Of a stretch of 49,168 nt of DNA, positions 45,037 through 49,168 are shown piece by piece. The notes under the pieces were generated by a model that was not told where the DNA came from, ran no database searches, and worked only from the letters and a program-made list of their open reading frames with translations. The DNA comes from a virus, in the IMG/VR virus record IMGVR_UViG_3300025137_000064, positions 1-49,168 of that record; one strand, written 5' to 3'. Each line of letters begins with the position of its first letter. Position 1 is the stretch's first letter. Position numbers and translations under genes: made by a program.

Positions 45037-45041
45037 ATTAT

Positions 45042-45047
45042 TATTTA
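45042..45047 (-). promoter_or_regulatory. Class B promoter of 205-aa gene
   Basis: CTAAATA, 5-nt gap, overlapping the end of the preceding gene. Confidence 0.65.
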
Positions 45048-45599
45048 GTAAGCGCTAGGACCTTTTGTTAAATCCCCGAGATATTGTTGAGTGTATGAAG
45101 CAGAATCAGATGGAATAGTTGTATTACTATCTGGCAACTCTCTTTCGGTGTTACCATCTCTAGCCTCAGGAGCTTGTGTAGTTTCAGCTTCTTCAGGCTT
45201 TATAATAACATCGCTCTTTCTCTTAAACACATCAGGTATAGGAGGGAGATTAGGATAAAATTCCTCAGACTGTCCTAAATTACTAGGAATAGATACATGA
45301 TGTGAATATCGTCCCCCTCCATCGTCGAGAGCTAAATCTAATACAACGTCTAATGTTGTTGTATCTGCATTAGCAGGGTAGCGTGCTGATGTTGTGTCTT
45401 TTATACCTACAACTCTTACATGCTGACCTGAATCAATCATTTGCTGCAAAAGCTCTTGTGTATTAGTACCTAAAGATTTAAACTCATCTGAATTTTTAAA
45501 GTTATCATTGAACTTAAAAACATCTCCTACAAGAAAGCCTCCACGCTCATACCTTTTCATATAAGATTCGTGCAAACTTACAAACTTTTTATCGGCCAT
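45045..45599 (-). CDS. Late virion-associated candidate, 184 aa
   Basis: MADKKFVSLHESYMKRYERG, then GGFLVGDVFKFNDN and a folded beta-like middle (QHVRVVGIKDTTS, YSHHVSIPSNLGQ), ending in an acidic/Ser/Thr-rich tail. Looks like a conserved hypothetical of T4-like marine phages, but I cannot name a function. Carries the L-x-E-S-Y variant of the N-terminal motif. Confidence 0.55.
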   Translation of the reverse strand: MADKKFVSLHESYMKRYERGGFLVGDVFKFNDNFKNSDEFKSLGTNTQELLQQMIDSGQHVRVVGIKDTTSARYPANADTTTLDVVLDLALDDGGGRYSHHVSIPSNLGQSEEFYPNLPPIPDVFKRKSDVIIKPEEAETTQAPEARDGNTERELPDSNTTIPSDSASYTQQYLGDLTKGPSAY

Positions 45600-45604
45600 A
45601 TGAT

Positions 45605-45610
45605 TATTTA
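45605..45610 (-). promoter_or_regulatory. Class B promoter of 184-aa gene
   Basis: ATAAATA, 5-nt gap. Confidence 0.65.
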
Positions 45611-45627
45611 TGCCAACTTGTACAGAA

Positions 45628-45891
45628 TCACACGTTATCTAAAAATTCTTTTACAGTTTTAAACGCTTCAAATACTTTAATATCCTCTTTACTTGCAAGC
45701 TTTACTGGTTTCTCATATTCAAATCTATGAGAAGTATGTGCATCAACAGTTTCAATAAAAGAAATACCATCATGATGGACAGGATTATAACGAGGTAGAT
45801 CAAGTTCGATAAAAATAGCACGTTTAAGAGCCTTGCCTAGATCTTTATGATCAACTTCTACTTCGGTAATGAGTTTTCCGACAATCTTCAT
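45628..45891 (-). CDS. Hypothetical protein, 87 aa, class A-driven
   Basis: MKIVGKLITEVEVDHKDLGK then AIFIELDLPRYNPVHHDGIS and ending FKTVKEFLDNV: a mixed alpha/beta small domain. Stands alone among structural genes yet has a class A promoter, so it belongs to the left-arm regulon. Not recognised. Confidence 0.6.
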   Translation of the reverse strand: MKIVGKLITEVEVDHKDLGKALKRAIFIELDLPRYNPVHHDGISFIETVDAHTSHRFEYEKPVKLASKEDIKVFEAFKTVKEFLDNV

Positions 45892-45896
45892 ATCTA

Positions 45897-45912
45897 ATTA
45901 TATTATAGTTCC
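45897..45912 (-). promoter_or_regulatory. Isolated class A promoter in the structural region
   Basis: GGAACTATAATATAAT; 5-nt gap. Identical to the tRNA-Met promoter. Confidence 0.82.
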
Positions 45913-45932
45913 TTAATATGAATATGCTACAT

Positions 45933-45938
45933 TAAATA
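45933..45938 (+). promoter_or_regulatory. Class B promoter of gp25/gp6
   Basis: TTAAATA, 6-nt gap; probably drives gp25, gp6 and the PKD-domain gene, which are packed without gaps. Confidence 0.65.
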
Positions 45939-45944
45939 TAATAA

Positions 45945-46433
45945 ATGGCTTTGATAAAATTAACAGATACCTCAGTTAGTAATTTAGATGGTAATTCGCT
46001 AAAACAAGGGTATCTTTATAAAGATTTATTTTTGGATCTTGAAACATCTGTTTACTACAATAAACAGTTTAATAAATCTACTATATTAAAAGACGCGCAA
46101 GGTTTATATGATGAGAATGCTGTTCTTAATAGTATAGCCAATATTTTTCTCACAGCGCCTGGGCAAAAAATATTAAGTCCAGAATTTGGTTTAGATTTAA
46201 GAAGATATTTATTTGAACCTATAAGTGATTTTAGCGCGTTTGCTATTAAAGATGATATACAAAATAGATTACCTTTAATGGAACCAAGAGTCGAGATAGA
46301 AGGTGTAAGTGTAATTCCAAACCCAGACGATAATGAATATAGAATTAATTTACAAATAAACGTCCCTTCTTTAGATGTATATGGGATCTCAGTGAGATCG
46401 GTATTAAATAACAACGGATATATTATATTTTAA
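45945..46433 (+). CDS. gp25: Baseplate wedge protein gp25, 162 aa
   Basis: NIFLTAPGQKILSPEFGLDL (residues about 65-84) then RRYLFEP is the gp25/lysozyme-like wedge motif (LxTxPGexxxxpxFG...LFEP). DIQNRLPLMEPRVEI follows. It joins wedges around the hub. T4 gp25 is 132 aa; this has a longer N-terminus. It precedes gp6 as in many contractile systems. Confidence 0.85.
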   Translation: MALIKLTDTSVSNLDGNSLKQGYLYKDLFLDLETSVYYNKQFNKSTILKDAQGLYDENAVLNSIANIFLTAPGQKILSPEFGLDLRRYLFEPISDFSAFAIKDDIQNRLPLMEPRVEIEGVSVIPNPDDNEYRINLQINVPSLDVYGISVRSVLNNNGYIIF

Positions 46434-46435
46434 TT

Positions 46436-48274
46436 ATGGCTACTCCTAATAACAAAGATAACGAATTTTTAGATTTTAGCTTACCGCAGAATGCTTATGT
46501 GGCCTTTGATGCGGTGAGTCTAAAAGACTATATAGTAAACAGACTTAATACGAACGAAAAGTTTACAGATCAGAATTATGATGGTAGTAACTTAGCTGCA
46601 GTTATAGATATTATAGCTTATTCTTATCATGTACTATTATTCTATTTAAATCAAACCGCTTCAGAGGTTAATTTTGATCAAGCTTCTCTCTATGAGAATA
46701 TGAATAAGATAGTTAAGCTTATTGGTTATAAACCAGCTGGTAAGCAAACTTCTATAGTACCTATAAACGCTGTAGGCTCAGCTAGTATGCCTATAGCAAA
46801 TTATACTATAAGAAAAAATTCTTACTTCTTAGCTGATGGGTTTCAATACAATTTTATTGATGATTACTCTTTTAATAAAACTGAAGCGGGAAGTCAAACT
46901 TTAAAGAGTTTAAATGATTCGGTAATTTTATACCAAGGCTCTATAAAGGAATATCCGGATTACCCCGCGCAGGGAGAAGAATTTGAGTTGGTTCCTATTG
47001 TAGTAAAAAATATAATTGATAATCAAGTAGAAAAATTTATAGCTGATAATACTATTGATGTTTATATAAAAGAAGCGGATAGTAACACATATTATCTTTA
47101 TAAAGAAGTAGATAGTTTATATCTTTCCGATTCTACTGATAGAGTATACGAAAGACGTTTAAACGAAAACGGTTTTTATGAAATTAAGTTCGGAAGTGGT
47201 GTTTTTGGAAAGAAATTAAACGCTGGAGATATAGTTTCTATTAACTACATTCAATCAGATAATACTGAGGGCATTATAAGCAAAAACGTAATAAATGGAG
47301 GTAAGTTATTTGTATATGATTCTTTAAGACAAAGACAAATTTTTAACGATACGTTCGCAAATAAAAACGAAACAACATTTATAGATAGTTCTAATTCTTC
47401 TTTATTATCTATTAATAATCCTCAAAATTCAACCTCTCTTTCAGATGAAGAAACAGTAGATGAGATAAGAAAAAATGCTCCTAAAGCCTTTTCTTCACAA
47501 CTACGCTTAGTCAACGAATCTGATTATGAGGCATTTTTAGAAAAGAATCTAGCTAACGTATTAAACAGTATATCAGTAGTAAATAACGATTCGTATATTA
47601 ATGAATATATACAATATTTTTATGATATATGTGTTGATCCTAATAAGGTAAATAGAGTGCTTATAAATCAAATTAACTTCGCTGATGCTTGTGATTTTAA
47701 CAATATTAATATTTTTTGCGCACCAAAGTTCACTGTTACACAAGATAAATTCTTTCCTCCTTATCTTTCAGAATCATTTAAAAATTTAATTGTTGAGACG
47801 TGTAAAGAAAGAAAGATGGTTTCAAATACTGTTGTACCAAGAGACCCAATTTATATGGCTTATGGTTTAGGATTTACTAATTCATCTGATTTAAATTTAA
47901 ATTTACTAAATGAAACTAGTTTATATATTGTTAGAGAGCTTAATAACAAGATTAATAAAAATACTTTAAGTAGTAGAGCAGCTAATTTAATAAGATCGTT
48001 TTTTGATCCTTCTAATAATAAATTAGGACAATCCATTAATTTAAATGAACTAAGCAATGATATACTTTCATTAGAGGGAGTAAAAAGAATATATACAAAA
48101 AATGAATCTACTGGAGCGAGTATAGATACTGTTTCTTTTTTAACATTTAATCCTCAGTACGAAACTAGTGATATATCGTTAGTTAATCAAGATATTACTT
48201 TACCGTATTTTAAGTTTCCGTACTTATATTCTCCTCTATCCTTAACGAATCGTATCAAAGTTGTAGATGAGTAA
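46436..48274 (+). CDS. gp6: Baseplate wedge protein gp6, 612 aa
   Basis: NYDGSNLAAVIDIIAYSYHV (residues 42-61) and NMNKIVKLIGYKP reproduce the gp6 core motif (GSNLxxLxDxLAYNTH...NxxxxAKxLGY). IRKNAPKAFSSQLRLVNESD is the J-like middle of baseplate gp6/gpJ proteins. T4 gp6 is 660 aa. It forms the wedge ring that triggers sheath contraction. Starts 2 nt after gp25. Confidence 0.9.
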   Translation: MATPNNKDNEFLDFSLPQNAYVAFDAVSLKDYIVNRLNTNEKFTDQNYDGSNLAAVIDIIAYSYHVLLFYLNQTASEVNFDQASLYENMNKIVKLIGYKPAGKQTSIVPINAVGSASMPIANYTIRKNSYFLADGFQYNFIDDYSFNKTEAGSQTLKSLNDSVILYQGSIKEYPDYPAQGEEFELVPIVVKNIIDNQVEKFIADNTIDVYIKEADSNTYYLYKEVDSLYLSDSTDRVYERRLNENGFYEIKFGSGVFGKKLNAGDIVSINYIQSDNTEGIISKNVINGGKLFVYDSLRQRQIFNDTFANKNETTFIDSSNSSLLSINNPQNSTSLSDEETVDEIRKNAPKAFSSQLRLVNESDYEAFLEKNLANVLNSISVVNNDSYINEYIQYFYDICVDPNKVNRVLINQINFADACDFNNINIFCAPKFTVTQDKFFPPYLSESFKNLIVETCKERKMVSNTVVPRDPIYMAYGLGFTNSSDLNLNLLNETSLYIVRELNNKINKNTLSSRAANLIRSFFDPSNNKLGQSINLNELSNDILSLEGVKRIYTKNESTGASIDTVSFLTFNPQYETSDISLVNQDITLPYFKFPYLYSPLSLTNRIKVVDE

Positions 48275-49168
48275 TATAAAGACAGACTATGCTATTTTTG
48301 ATGTCGTAGATTATAAAGGAGAAGCTAAACTATCTTCTTACAATCTTGATATAACACCTCTTACTTTCAAAGCGCGTATACCTGAAGATGAGAGTCGTGA
48401 AATCCCGTTAAATAATCAAAAAATAACTTTTGATTATGGTGATGGTAGTTTTGGAAATACTTTAAGTAGTTCTCACGTTTACGAATACCCTGGTGAATAT
48501 ACAGTACGTATGATTATACGAGACTGTAAAAATAATTCTATTTTAGCTTCATATAGTGATTCGGTGCATATTAAAGATTATATAACTAATACCTTTTCAT
48601 TAAGTATGCCTCCAGGAGATATTGCAGCTACTAAACCTGCTTTGGTTTTATCGGCTAGCGAAATATCTGGTCCTATTACTGTTACATCACAAACTCCTTT
48701 TTATCAAGATTTTCAAGATCTATATTATAGCGTTTCAGGTAGTGATGTTGAAAATTATTTCAATCTAGCTCCGAATAAGTTTAATTCATTAAAGAAGTAT
48801 TTTTCTGTATATGAAAGAAACTACTTACCAACGTTATCTTCTTTCGAGTATGTAGAGTTAGATAAAATATCACTCTCTTCGCAAGATATATATGCTAAAT
48901 TAAATTTAGATGGAACTATTAGTTATGGTGTAAGTTCGAGTCTATCTAGTGTATATGTAGGTAGTTCAGGTAGTAAGGAGATATATGTAAGAACAGAAGA
49001 TCAAGATACTCCTATAAATATTTCCTTTTTCAAAGACAGAGAAAACATATTCTCAAATAGTTTAAAAGGTTATAAAAATAATAATTATACTAATAATTTT
49101 GATATTACTCTATCTTCTTATACAAGTCCTACTTCTGGACAAACTTTAAGTGCAATCAAATTTACTTC
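48267..49168 (+). CDS. PKD-domain baseplate-region protein, 3' end outside window
   Basis: At least 300 residues. Residues 49-90 (KITFDYGDGSFGNTLSSSHV, then YEYPGEYTVRMIIRD) are a classical PKD/Ig-like domain (DFGDGS...HxYxxPGxYxVxL). The remainder is Ser/Tyr-rich beta structure. Starts inside the gp6 stop codon region (8-nt overlap), where T4 has gp7. It may be a functional analogue with a glycan- or protein-binding role; homology to gp7 is not visible. Confidence 0.7.
   Translation, partial: MSNIKTDYAIFDVVDYKGEAKLSSYNLDITPLTFKARIPEDESREIPLNNQKITFDYGDGSFGNTLSSSHVYEYPGEYTVRMIIRDCKNNSILASYSDSVHIKDYITNTFSLSMPPGDIAATKPALVLSASEISGPITVTSQTPFYQDFQDLYYSVSGSDVENYFNLAPNKFNSLKKYFSVYERNYLPTLSSFEYVELDKISLSSQDIYAKLNLDGTISYGVSSSLSSVYVGSSGSKEIYVRTEDQDTPINISFFKDRENIFSNSLKGYKNNNYTNNFDITLSSYTSPTSGQTLSAIKFT

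Noticed and set aside
1-49168. Integrase, attachment site or prophage signature
   Set aside because: No integrase, repressor or att-like repeat is visible; the gene set fits a lytic T4-like phage.

Overview
The window is part of a T4-like, contractile-tailed, AT-rich double-stranded DNA phage genome. The right half carries recognisable T4-type genes: large terminase gp17, sheath gp18, tube gp19, gp48-like, gp53, hub, gp16-like, clamp loader gp44, gp25 and gp6. The left third is a dense run of minus-strand genes of 19-150 codons. The host is not identified. I see no photosynthesis genes, and a marine T4-like phage is only an impression from gene content and composition.

Layout. 1-14,900 (almost all minus): a RadA-like ATPase cut by the window edge, about 55 small genes, three ordinary tRNAs (Arg-UCU, Leu-UAA, Met/Ile-CAU), one tRNA-like RNA with an expanded anticodon arm, a cupin, a staphylococcal-nuclease-like protein, two tandem lipoproteins, a full-size sigma-70-family factor, a DUF932-like protein and an HExxH protein. 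14,900-28,600: virion-associated accessory genes, including a Cys-rich beta-propeller protein, a GMP reductase plus nucleotide-sugar operon, an Fe/Mn superoxide dismutase, a PD-(D/E)XK nuclease, a holin-like protein, an 807-residue Cys-rich beta-solenoid fibre, a GT9-like glycosyltransferase, a gp14-like neck protein and a nucleotidyltransferase-fold protein. 28,600-49,168: terminase, tail and baseplate genes, with dUTPase and the clamp loader between them.

The most striking feature is the gene-expression architecture. Twenty-eight sites have the form GGAA(C)-N5-TATAAT with invariant spacing. Twenty-seven lie in the left arm and one before the gene ending at 45,891. In 23 of the 25 that precede protein genes, the start codon begins only 5 or 6 nt after TATAAT. 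Three more precede tRNAs, so the motif cannot be a ribosome-binding site. A second set of about 26 sites has a T4-late-like TAAATA core, and in 25 of them the start codon follows by exactly 5 or 6 nt. These precede virion genes on both strands. Three further sites look like host sigma-70 promoters with start codons 6-9 nt downstream. If transcription starts at the usual distance from a -10 element, most promoter-proximal mRNAs of this phage, early and late, begin at or next to the AUG and are leaderless. The phage also encodes its own sigma-70-like factor (10,509-11,660), itself preceded by a GGAAC-N5-TATAAT site, which makes it a candidate reader of that class.

How the genes fit together (inference). 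Host-type promoters would give the operon of GMP reductase, reductase/epimerase, nucleotidyltransferase and dehydratase, the nuclease, and dUTPase with the clamp loader. The GGAAC class would drive the small host-interaction genes, tRNAs and sigma factor. TAAATA promoters would drive virion assembly, including superoxide dismutase and several proteins with an N-terminal L-x-E motif reminiscent of T4 capsid-targeting peptides. The sugar enzymes and the GT9-like enzyme beside the fibre gene suggest glycosylation of a virion or cell-surface component.
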